Assembly: GCA_031216445.1 (NCBI GenBank)
Contig: CM062218.1
Location: forward strand, 10,742,501 to 10,806,500
DNA: 64,000 bases
Reading direction: 5' to 3'
Source: Lateolabrax maculatus
Taxonomy: Eukaryota; Chordata; Actinopteri; Acropomatiformes; Lateolabracidae
Position numbers and translations under genes: made by a program
The notes under the pieces: model-generated
Database searches by the model: none
Told to the model about the DNA's origin: nothing
Seen by the model: only the letters and a program-made list of their open reading frames with translations
In this document: positions 41,642 to 52,425 of the stretch, piece by piece
Layout of the letters: every line of letters begins with the position of its first letter
Position numbering within the stretch: the stretch's first letter is position 1

Positions 41642-42660
41642 GTGAGTCAAACTCTGTTTACCTCATTTTCTTATGGGCTTAAACTGCTTTTATTACACTG
41701 AGACAATTCCACAAATTCTTATTCTTCTTCAAACTACATTTGTTACTAAACTTAAGACTAAAATGTAACTTTTTCAAAGTAAAATATACAACTATATATA
41801 GCTGTAAATAACCAGCTATGTGTAGGATTTGTTCCTGAAGGTGTTGATGTTTCTGAATCATATTTATATTTTTTTAGTTTTCAGTCTCACATTTTCACAT
41901 AATGTTATAGCATGATCCTTAATAGAATTTGTAGTTTGTGAACAATAATACAATTTTCAATTTTCACAATTTTTTCATTGTCTGTAACAGACAGCACACA
42001 AAGCTCAAAAGCAGCAACACAATAGCAAGCATGACAGAATAAAAGGCACATTGGGATATTTGTATACACTTAAACTTGTAATTTCAGGATTAAAAAATGA
42101 TCATAAAATTACGTTTAACCACAGAACAGGGGTATTCATCGTTTAACCCTTTATTCACTTGAGTAAAGATTTTGAGCATACTGGTATATTCCTGACCTCC
42201 TGAACACACATGTATTTACTGGAGCTGTTGACAGGACCTCTCTGATGAGCCAGATAAAGTTTACGAATTAATCCGTGGGGTTTGGACAAACAAGCAGCGA
42301 CTACATAATATTTATTTTATACCCCCATGCTAAGAAGTCAGGCAGGGATTCCTAGAACAATTTTTTATCAGTGAGTCATTCGATTGAGCAACAGGAGGGA
42401 TTCCTACACTCAACATCTAAACAACATCTTCATAGCTGGATCCAGAGCTTTGTCATTTCTGTCATTTTGGTTTTAAACATTTAAATTGTCAGGGAAGTTT
42501 AAATACACTGCTCCCAAAAATGAAAGATGAACTTAAACATGATGGCAAAAAGGATGATTACATTGCAGTAGAGCAAAAATGAAGAGAGGAACATGCATCA
42601 TATTAACGCACAGAATAATTACAAATATTTGGTTTTGTAGGTCTCCTCCACTCAGCAGCC

Positions 42661-43506
42661 ATGAAATTCTCCATAATTGCAGCCGTCGTCGTGCTTGCTC
42701 TGGCACAAGGTATGACTTTCACACAATTACAATCAAATTTGAGAGTGCAAGTATTTTGTTTTATTACATAGCTGTGAAAAAAAATACTAAACTTTGCTTT
42801 TTTTTGTCTTTGGAAACCCACAGGAAGCTTTGCACAAGATATTGCCGATCTTGAAAGGCTCGGTCAGTACTTTGAGGAGATGAAGAACAAAATAACTCTG
42901 GAGCTGACTGAGATTATCCGTAACCAGGAAGTGGCAACCCAGGCTCAGTGAGTACAGTGAACCCTCATCACATCATGTCAGGGTTTAGTGGAGACTCATG
43001 TTCAGGATGATTAAAATCGACTTGCTGTTGACCACAATGGACCTTGTCCTTTGTTTAAAAGCCAGTTTGTTTTTTTTCTGAATGTGAAAATTAAATCAGA
43101 TTTCACTGTTTTAAGTGAAGTCAATGGAACTAAATGCAGTGGTGGAATGTAACTAAATACATTTACTCAAGTATTGCACTTCAATACAGATATGAGGTTT
43201 CCATTTACATTTTATGCTACTCTTGCTTTCAGAGGGAAAAAGGTGTATTTCTGATTTTTCTATACGGTGGTTCATCACGCTCTACCCCACAGGGCTTTCA
43301 TTGAGGACAAGAAAACCCAGCTGGAGCCCCTGGCCGCTCAGGTCCAGGATCAGCTGAAGGTCGTTGCTACCAGCGTCAAGGAGCAGTTCCAGCCGATGGC
43401 CGACGACGTGCAGGCTCAGATCCAGCCCATGGTTGAAAAGTTCCAGAGTCAGGTGCAGGCCATCTTCCAGGCGCTGACAGAGCAGACCAAGGCCATTGGC
43501 CAGTAA
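42661..43506 (+). CDS. afp4: Type IV antifreeze-like / 14-kDa apolipoprotein
   Basis: Exons are 42661-42709, 42824-42947 and 43293-43506. The sequence gives 128 aa, the usual length for this fish family. The signal peptide is MKFSIIAAVVVLALAQGSFA. The mature protein is Gln/Glu-rich with amphipathic helices in apolipoprotein A/E-like 11/22-residue periods (LEPLAAQVQDQLKVVATSVK, QPMADDVQAQIQPMVEKFQS) and ends EQTKAIGQ. Family members were first described as type IV antifreeze proteins of sculpin and as 14-kDa plasma apolipoproteins in other fish. In most species a lipid-related role is likelier than ice binding, so the name should not be read as proof of freeze protection. The ATG starts 20 bp inside exon 2 of the transcript. 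An ATTAAA at 43671-43676 serves as poly(A) signal. Confidence 0.9.
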
Positions 43507-43670
43507 AACCAACTGTCCTCCCAAAAAATGCAAATGTGCCACCGTACCACCACCATCTTGCATTTGATGGCTGGCCTGAAAGTGCAGGCAGACGTACAAC
43601 AGCCTGAAAAGTGTTTCAGTGCCCCAACATTGATATTTATTATCTCTGTCCCAAAGCACAATTAAAACTT

Positions 43671-43676
43671 GAAACA
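43671..43676 (+). terminator. afp4: afp4 poly(A) signal (ATTAAA)
   Basis: Common variant hexamer 165 bp after the TAA, followed by a GT-rich stretch (43698-43715). Confidence 0.6.
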
Positions 43677-43884
43677 CAACTTCAGTGTCCGTTTCACTTT
43701 GTGTGTGTGTGTGTATGATGGGTGTTTAATTTTGACCGCTTTACAGTTGGAGTTCTGAATTATTTTGATTTGGCCAATAGAAACCAACACATTTGGGAAC
43801 TCTTACAATGATCATGATGAGCGATAGAACAGGTTTATTGTGAGCCTGTAACTGTAACTTCAGTGACAGCCAACAGCAGACACA

Positions 43885-44277
43885 GATTATTTTATATGTT
43901 TTATTCAAGCAAGCAAAAGGTCTAGGGAAATTTCACAATAAAAGGCCTCTACAGCCCAAACATTCAAACATTTAAAAGGGATAAAATGGCAGAAAGGAAT
44001 GCTTTAAATCTTATTTTGCACAGAATTCTACTCTAAAACCCCTCATAAATTGATCATTTTCTATTTTGACTTTTTCTCTTTTTTTGTGCATTTTTTCTTT
44101 TTAACTCCGCAAACCAGGCCTGGTGTTTCTGTTCATTACAGGCCTGACTGGAGACTTGTTTCCATTGGTTTTTTTTAATATATTATTTGACTTCTTTTTA
44201 CTTTGTTTAATGAATTTTTAACTTTTTCACTTTTAAATTCTCCATCGGTGAAGCTAGTCTCTCAAGGTTCCCCACTC
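43885..44277 (-). other. pabpc1: pabpc1 terminal 3'UTR exon
   Basis: On the minus strand an acceptor (TTGTATTCACAG) at 44278 opens an untranslated exon. It contains CTTCACCGATGGAGAATTTA and TTTAAAGCATTCCTTTCT, both close to segments of the mammalian PABPC1 3'UTR as I remember it. It ends after AATAAA at 43900-43905. Together with the donor at 44511 this defines an intron lying 3' of the stop codon. Confidence 0.65.
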
Positions 44278-44518
44278 CTGTGAATACAAAACAAAAAACA
44301 CAATCAGTAATATTCAGTTTTCTAACCCCCATTGAGACACAATTTGCAAGTATTTGCATCAACTTTTGCATCGAAAGGTGTCTGACTAAAACAAGACTGT
44401 ACAAGGTGACGAGTGGGTTCAATGTACAAAAAGAGGGGTCATCATGAGGAGCCATAATCTCCTGAGAACACAACCATCTCCTTGTTAAAGAAGCTCTGGA
44501 AAACTAGTTACCTTGGAT

Positions 44519-47500
44519 TTAGACACTTGGGACACCAGCTGAATTTGTCACAGTCTTCTGGGCGGCCTCCTTGGCCTGGTGGGCCTGAAGCACAGCCACC
44601 GCCTCATCCACCTAGAAAGAGAATAGTTTGTTAGCAACATCACAACACTGTGGTGGGATCATCTCTAAGTGCCCACAAGAGCCAACTTTGCGGTGTCTGG
44701 CCTGCTAACTAGTGAAGATGCATGCTTGAACCCAAACTCACATCCTCCACGGTTGATGGTGGACATGTTTCCCCGGACACGACTATTAAGACCAGAAAGT
44801 ACTCTGAAAGCACTTCAGTCCTTTTAATAATAAGTCCTGGTGAACTCTTCAGAGAAACAACCAAAGGGGAAGTTGTCAATATTAATGAACTTAAGTACTT
44901 ACCTTGGAGCGGAGAGACTCTGGGGACTCCAGCATGTGGAGCAGCTCTGAGTTGTCAATCTCCAGCAACATGCCAGTGATCTTTCCTGCCAGGCTTGGGT
45001 GCATGTTCTGAATCAGTGGAAACAGACGCTCACCTAGAGGAGTAACAGATACACAGGATTTAATATAGGATGTAAAGAACACTCAAGGGCTAGTTACTGA
45101 GAAAATAACTAGTAAATACCTGTGTTATATACAATATACAGCAGACAAAGTTTATTTGGGGTATGGTGTTCTTAACTGGGGACAGAAATGGTATATGGTA
45201 CATACTGGTTATGTGGTCATGAAGAGCTGTAGCCGACACTTACCCAGCATCTGCTTCTGTTCCTGTGGTGGAGCAGCAGCCAGCATGGAGGCAGTCAGAG
45301 GCTCCTGTCCCTGAACATGAACAGCAGGCTGAGAGAAGGGACACAGGGAATTATAAGTCAGACAGAAAATCTTGAATGCACATCCAAATTGACCGTTTTC
45401 TCCTCACATGGAGGGTGGAACAGGTCAGTGGGCGTGGCCTTACAAAGAAATGTGCATTCCTACCTGCTGCATGGTGACTTGTGGCTGAGCGGTCATGTGC
45501 TGCTGGGGATTGCGGACTCCGGCGGCATACTTGTACTGAGGGACTCCACGCACAGGAGCGCCTGCTGCAGCAGCTGCGGTGGCTGGTCGGGGGCCCATGG
45601 TCTGAGCTGCTGCAGTAGTGGTTGACACGGGGGACAGAAACATCAGCACAAGTGGCAGCCATACAGCTGAACTGTATTTGCTGAGCATTTAGGCAGACTA
45701 TTGATTGAGTATAGGGTGACTGACCGACACGCTGGGTGGACATCATGCGGGGCACCTGGGAGGCAGGCCGCATGGCACCGAAGGTCTGAGGGCGCGGTGC
45801 TGAGGGACGCATGGCACCTGGCATGTTCTGGAAGTCTGTGAACACACGAAAAACATAGAGGCATCATGCACAAGTACAAACAACTGTTTGTTTCACGGTG
45901 TCTCTGTGCTTTTAGAATGTAAATATACACACAAGATGGAACTGAATCTTATAAAAAGGAGCGAGATACTCACGCTGTGGCCGGACACCTTGGGTGGCCC
46001 AGCGTGGGCTCGGGCGGAGCTGGGCCATTTGCCCAGCAGCTGGGTAGTAAGCAGCACGGTTCTGGGCCTGAGGTATGGCTGCCATGAAGTAGCCGGATGG
46101 CGGCGCCGGCTGATAGGGATTGATGACTGGGTTTGGAACTGCACGAACACTGGCCATGCGCTGCATGTACTGGTTGGTCAGGTGGGCTTGACGCTCCTCT
46201 TTCCGCTGGGCCAGGGCCACGTACAATGGCTTGGTGGCTACAATGCGTCCATTCATTTCCGTCACCGCCTTGGTGGCCTCCTCCGGGGACGAGAAGCAGA
46301 CAAAGCCGAAACCTTTGCTGCGCCCGCCCTCCATCATGACCTGATAGTGCGAGAGTGAAATGAAACTAATAAATGAATCTGGAAACAGATAAAGAGTGTG
46401 AGTACGTGTAAATGACGGAAATTCACAGCAATCTTATTAATTGCAGAAGAGAAGTTAACAGCTGAGGTCCTAACCTTGGCACTGGTTATGGTGCCGAATG
46501 GCGAGAACTCCTTTCGCAGACGTTCGTCGTCAATTCCGTCATCAAGGTTCTTCACGTACAAGTTAACACCCTGAAAATAAGACATTATTAACTTTTGTGT
46601 TTTGTTTTCGTAAAACACTACATATTAGGCAGGAATAATCCGATGGGACGGAAAAATGTCCTTTTATTGTTTATTTCATGTTTTTGTCTGTAGTACATAT
46701 TTATCCCCAGAATCCATGGTGAAGAAATGTGGGGCCCATGAACTACAGAGTCACTGTTGCAGCCATTTTGGCCAGTGCAACCTACTGAGGAGGGAGCACT
46801 GAATTTGACAAAGCTGCTGTCTTTCCATATGCTTGACCAGACAATATGACAGTGGAGGTAATTAGGTGATTGGAAGGTGCCGTGACAGCATTATTTTGTG
46901 AATTAGAACTACAGGAGGAAACCGACCTGGTAGCGAGTCATCCTGTCTTGTTTCATTTGCTCAAATTTGCGCTTGAGCTCCGTCTGTCGCTCCACCTTCT
47001 TCTGGGCACGGCCAACGTAGATCAGCTTGCCGTTCAGCTCCTTCCCATTCATCTCATCCACTGCCTGCAGCAAACAGGAAAACTCAGTCAACTCAGGAGC
47101 AGGAATAGGTGGACATTTCCATAACACTGTTGGTGCAACTTTTACCTTCTGAGCGTCCTCGTGCCTCTCAAAGCTGACAAAACCGAAGCCTCGAGACTTT
47201 CCATTGTCATCTGTCATGACGCGGATACTCATGGAGTTTCCTAGACAACAGAACCATTACCTTTAGTGACTATAGTTTGCCGCATAATGTTTTACACTGT
47301 ATATGTATGTACAGGAGCAGACTAAGTCATTTCAAAGAGCCATTTGAATATGGACACCCTGACTGACCGTATTTATTGAAGAGTTCCCTCAGCTTCTCAT
47401 CATCCATGTCTTCACCAAAGTTTTTAACGTAGACATTTGTAAACTCCTTCGCTCGGGCACCCAGCTCAGCCTCACGCTCTTTGCGAGATTTGAAGCGACC

Positions 47501-50288
47501 CACAAATCTGCATTGAAATGGACATTTAGCAAAATTGTAATTACGCATTAAGTACATTCAATTACAGTAATAATAAAAAAAAATCATGCTCATCACAACT
47601 CTTAAGCCAACTCAATTGTGTGTTTAGTAAACTGTATGAGCTACCATAGCATCATCAAGCTTACTGTAAGTATTATTACACACTGTAGAACTCAAAATAA
47701 ATGAGTTACGTGATGCAAATAACAGGGCTGTCTTGATTTGCCACAGATCTTTTTATTTATCTTTGCAAAGTAACGTCAACTGTAACTGCTGAAAAAGTAT
47801 GGAACATTGATATATCAATCAGACCAGCTGCAATATTAACACAACAGTCTTTTCTTCAGTGTCACACATTAGTACGCACCAAAACTGTTTAAAACTAGTT
47901 GAGTCATTCACTTACACTTTTCGGTCATTAAGCAGCATGCCATTCATTTTCTCAATGGCTCGTTCGGCTGCTTCCTGAGTCTCAAAATGCACAAAGCCGT
48001 AGCCTTTCGAGCCATTCTCGTCACAAACCACCTTCGAGAAAGAAGACACATGCTGCTTTAAAGCCCCACACACACACATACACACAAACACACACACACG
48101 CGCGTGCACTAACAGTATATTACACCTAAGCTGTTAGTCTCCCCTTTAAAAATGTGACTGTGATTACTGTGACATTCCTTGCATTGGGAAAGGAGTTAAG
48201 TTCAGGATTTCTAATATTAATGGACATACAACTTAATTGTTTGTTTAAAGGGCACAGGACAACAGAAATAAACTGCATCCATTATTTGTTTAATCTTGTG
48301 ATGATTCACATATCATACCTGCTGGGTATTTGATCTCTCGGTTAGTTCTCTATAAGGCAAAAAACTCTAGGACATTTACAAAGCACACACATGCCAATGA
48401 TGCCTGCACTCACAATGCTACACCACAACAATGACAGTTGACCATCCTCCTTTCAGGTGGGATACAACAAGCGGGAGTCGGCCACTAGTGTTTTACCTTG
48501 CATGACAGGATGTTGCCAAAAGCAGAGAAGGTGTCGTACAGAGCCTTGTTGTCAATGGACTTGTCAAGATTCTTGATGAAGATGTTTCCCACGCCACTTT
48601 TTCTCAGTGACGGATCACGCTGCGACCACATGATGCGCACAGGCCGCCCCTTGATCACATCAAAGTTCATGGTGTCCAGTGCACGCTCGGCTGAGGGAAG
48701 GAACACAGGAACAGGTGTTAGGGTATTTAGTATCTAAATTTGCTGGATATGCCAGTAAATGTTAAGGATGGGGTTGTTAGTCTTGAGTGGGTGCTTAAAA
48801 AGCGGTTGGGAAACCGAATAATGTCAGAGAGCTGTGTCAGGATGTTCAAGTTTCTCCCCAGGCAAATTCTAAAGAAAAAGATTGTCTACGGTCCAGGCTG
48901 TCCAGGTTAATGATACTTAGATCTGTTAGTCCACAACATATACAAAGTGTCCCTTTATATTTCATGTTTTTGTCTGTAGTACATATTTATCCCCAGAATC
49001 TATGGTGAAGAAATGTGGGGCCCATGAACTACAGAGTCACTGTTGCAGCCATTTTGGCCAGTGCAACCTACTGAGGAGGGAGCACTGAATTTGACAAAGC
49101 TGCTGTCTTTCCATATGCTTGACCAGACAATATGACTGAAGGTAATTAGGTGATTGGTAGCGCCTGTCAAACCATGACGTGTTATTATCCCCAGGTCACA
49201 ATCCGTGCTGTCATGGTGGTCATGTGTTAGTCCTCAAGTTTTCCACTTCCTTTTAGTCCCTTGCTCCAGGGCAGCTTTAAAGTAGATGTTGCTGCATTCC
49301 TCTACTTCCACTGGTCTAGAGTTTTAAACTGGGCCCCTTCTGGTCACAGGTACACCAGTATAACAGCACTAGCAATCTCTATCAGTTTTCCAACTCAGAC
49401 CAGTACAAATTTTAGAAAGTTGAATTCATTTAAATAATTGCATAGTAACAGCAAATTAGGGGTAACTTTACTTTAGCTGTATTATTTATGACCAAATTTA
49501 ACAATTATTTTCATTGTTGATTATTAGCTGTTTATTATTAGCTGATTATTATATCTTTCATTAATTGAATATTAGTTTAATATAGAAAATGTCAAGAAAT
49601 TACATTACAATTTCCAAGATGACATACTCATATCATACTTGTTTTTTCTGACATAAGTCAAGAACCCCAAAATATTCAGTCCACTATCATAAAAGACTAC
49701 TATTTTTCTAACAGTTTCTCAATGGAGTTGGAGAAAAAGTACCATATCACATTATATATTGATTCTGTTGCCGGCATACATTTACATAGACCATGACAGA
49801 CTACTTTATATATATATGGCCCCACCCTTAAACTTGGCATATTAAGAGGCTACTACTGCAAAAGCCCTAACAGAATATATCTCAGTAAAAACACAGAAAA
49901 ACCAGATGCAGACACGTGCTCTTATCAATGGAGTGCAGAACATACATGTGGAGGGCAGATATTTGGCTCTCAAGGCATGCCGAGCAGACACAATCAAACA
50001 TTTTTAAGAACTGACCTGCTATTTTTTTTTTCTTTAGGGAGATAAATGTTCATATGACAAAAGAAAAACCTGACTGGCAAGCACTCTGGGAACATCTAAT
50101 TGAATCAACTGTTGTGTCAGCACTTTAGGCTGAATAGTTGGGGTGTTGTCCTGACAGATCAGAGATTTCCTTTTCTTTTCTTTTTTAAAAAAAAAAAAGA
50201 AAAAAGGCTTTGAGTGTTCAGCTGGCAGCTAGCAGCACACTGCTACATTACCGTTGTGGGCAGGGCAGCGCAGGGCGGGACGTGGTGC

Positions 50289-50320
<32 letters not shown>

Positions 50321-50695
50321 TTTTTTTTAATATTTTCTGCTACGCCACTGCTGGGAGGTTCAAGTGAGGAGACCCTGCCGAGAACATGTCGGCCGCAGTC
50401 ACGTGTAGCGGGAAAGCGGGGAGCGCTCACTTGTCACCTAGTGTCATCTGGTAACGTTGACTCGAAACACATTTTTAATCGGTAATCTGGCAAATGACCT
50501 ACCGTCCGCTGGCTGCTGGAAGTTGACATAGGCGTATCCAAGGGAACGCCGGGTGATCATGTCCCTGCAGACCCGGATCGACAGGATAGCTCCGGCTGGG
50601 CTGAATTTCTCGTACAGCATGGCCTCGGTCACATCTTGGTGCAGATCCCCGACGTACAGGGAGGCCATGGGGTAACTGGGAGCACTGGGGTTCAT
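44519..50695 (-). CDS. pabpc1: Cytoplasmic poly(A)-binding protein 1
   Basis: Thirteen coding exons in transcription order: 50503-50695, 48497-48690, 47916-48031, 47368-47507, 47146-47240, 46927-47064, 46475-46570, 45974-46340, 45725-45835, 45464-45609, 45244-45328, 44903-45033 and 44519-44611. They give 634 aa (human PABPC1 636). The protein binds mRNA poly(A) tails and eIF4G to support translation and mRNA stability. Four RRMs (about 11-89, 99-175, 191-268, 294-370) show RNP motifs such as [41 protein letters not shown] and KGFGFVCF. A Pro/Met/Gln-rich linker follows, then the MLLE (PABC) domain at about 542-619 with [20 protein letters not shown]. Near identity to PABPC1 excludes PABPC4. 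The pabpc1-ywhaz adjacency is also found in human. A teleost a/b suffix cannot be assigned. Confidence 0.97.
46675..46873. repeat. ~200-bp repeat, copy 1 (pabpc1 intron 6)
   Basis: From TTCATGTTTTTGTCTGTAGT to GTAATTAGGTGATTGG. Nearly identical, and in the same orientation, to 48961-49157: one clear substitution (ATCC/ATCT) and a small indel near the 3' end. It fills over half of a 356-bp intron. Confidence 0.9.
48961..49157. repeat. ~200-bp repeat, copy 2 (pabpc1 intron 1)
   Basis: Partner of the repeat at 46675-46873. Similarity fades within about 20 bp on each side, which suggests two insertions of one dispersed family rather than a gene-internal duplication. No open frame and no obvious tRNA-like head. 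Confidence 0.9.
50289..50328 (+). repeat. (TG)n then poly(T) tract in pabpc1 intron 1
   Basis: About 14 TG units followed by a run of T, near the first exon of pabpc1. Confidence 0.95.
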
Positions 50696-51120
50696 TGTCG
50701 TCGGCTGCTGAGGCTAGCGAAGTGCTCGGACGAAGCCTGGTCTTCCTAACGAGAAAAAAAAGTTTTTCGGCGACTGTGCGAATGCTTGGTTCTCCAACGG
50801 TCGCCCCGGCGTCGCGTCAGTTCGGGGCAGAATGCTGATGGTGAACGTTGACAGCCGTTGGGCTTGTCAGTTGCGGTGTTTTTAGAGCAAAACGTGTAAG
50901 ACTGGATCTATTAAAACGACACAACGTCGACTTCTCGTGGGATTAAAACTGTCCTTTTGGATCTGACACGCCGGGACAAGAGCAAATTCAGCGTCACTTG
51001 GCCTCGCTTATGAACCAGTAACACGTCGACTGACAAATGTGTCGTTGGATTTAACGTTAGGCAGCCCCTTCTTAATACGTTACCGTCCGGTCCTCGAGTG
51101 TCTGTTCCAGCTTCACCGAC

Positions 51121-51206
51121 TTGTTACAAAAAAAAAAAAAGAAAAAATGATTTTTTGGTTTTTTTTTTTAATGTTTTAAATTTTTTTTGTATTTTTATTT
51201 TTTTAT
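51121..51206 (-). promoter_or_regulatory. pabpc1: A-rich autoregulatory tract in the pabpc1 5'UTR
   Basis: In mRNA sense, 51206 down to 51151 is a series of A runs broken by U, UU, C or CC, about 455-510 nt upstream of the ATG. Mammalian PABPC1 mRNA carries a similar A-rich element in its roughly 500-nt 5'UTR, through which PABP represses its own translation. Directly downstream (51147-51128) lies a U-rich run that could pair with it. Presence in the mature mRNA is inferred from the TATA position. Confidence 0.65.
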
Positions 51207-51270
51207 AGAACGTGTGCCGAGCGGGCTCAGGAGCACACACGCACTCACACAGCACTAACAGCCGGGGTTG

Positions 51271-51307
51271 AGGGGGAGGAAATAACTGGGAAGTGGTCTA
51301 ATATATA
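51271..51307 (-). promoter_or_regulatory. pabpc1: pabpc1 TATA-like box and 5'TOP-like start
   Basis: The minus strand reads TATATATT at 51307-51300. About 25-30 bp downstream comes TTTCCTCCCCCTCAACC (51283-51267), a C followed by pyrimidines as in the 5' terminal oligopyrimidine start of PABPC1 and other translation-machinery mRNAs. The exact start is inferred. Confidence 0.5.
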
Positions 51308-51309
51308 CC

Positions 51310-52420
51310 GCTGGGCGCGTCATCGGAGTGGACCAATCGCCTTCCAGTACGGTTGAAAAAAAAGTCAACAAAGGGGCGTTAACCACAACTGTACGCATGA
51401 TGATGAAATCATGTAAAAACGTATTGTTAAAGGCCGAAATCGACTCACTGTATTCACCACAGTACCATATTGTTTAATGGTGCTGTGTGAAGACGACTTG
51501 TATCCCTCCGGGATCGCGGTGGTGGGGATCTACAGGCAGCCCGGGGAGCAACACCCATAATCAGACAACCATCTCCATTGCTAAATAGCCTACAGTACTA
51601 GGAATGTCATGGGAGTGCCATGCCTTAGGTTTCACATTTTGCTGAAACATCACGCATGAAATGCTTCATTTGAGTAAAGTGTTCGGTCATTTTGCAAAAT
51701 GTGATACGCAGGATTGCGTCACATACAAACCCCTTACACTTTAAGTTACCCTTTTTTTTTCTGCAAAAGTGTGGTCATCATACAGCATATGCTGTGGTGT
51801 AACACTTATCAGATGCTGTCAGAGTGAGAATGGAAGACACATTACACCCCATGATATTTGTTTTTGTCTTTAAAGGCCATTGATCAAAGGTAAATTGCGC
51901 ACAAATGTCACTGAAATGGGCCTACTGATTGAGACGGACTCCCTAATACTGTATGATGGGATAGGCTTACTGTGGCTTATAAATATGAGGTGTGTGTGCT
52001 TGTGATCTGTGAAGAGGAATAGATTAGAGTTTGACATTTAAGCAAAAACCAAATCAAGAGACTTGGCACATCGTAATTTCTCGTGTGAGTGACCCCTAAT
52101 TTTTTTTAGGCAGATTTTGTTACAGTACGGTTTGGACAAATCCTTTTAAGGTTTGTGAGAAAGATTGAAAAAGATTTTGGTATGTCAAAAGAAGCAAATT
52201 ACCATTTTGGGGAGTCTCATGCTAGGACTACATGCATCACATGGCCCTTCACATCCATCAGCATCTGCAGAGGGCAGTGTTGTCAGTGAAAAGCATGCTT
52301 CCATCTACAACCAAACCAGAACTCTGCAGCCTCTTTCAGGGTACCATACTTCTGACAGTTTAAATTTTGCATCTTAAACTGTGATTTTTAATTGACGAGA
52401 ACAAAAGGTGGTAATTAAAA
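51310..52420. other. Intergenic spacer pabpc1-ywhaz
   Basis: Contains the pabpc1 upstream flank (a CpG-containing part to about 51560), then A/T-rich sequence. No supported gene. Confidence 0.5.
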
Positions 52421-52425
52421 TAATA

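Noticed and set aside
45888..46358. Plus-strand 156-aa frame
   Set aside because: Antisense of the large pabpc1 exon 8.
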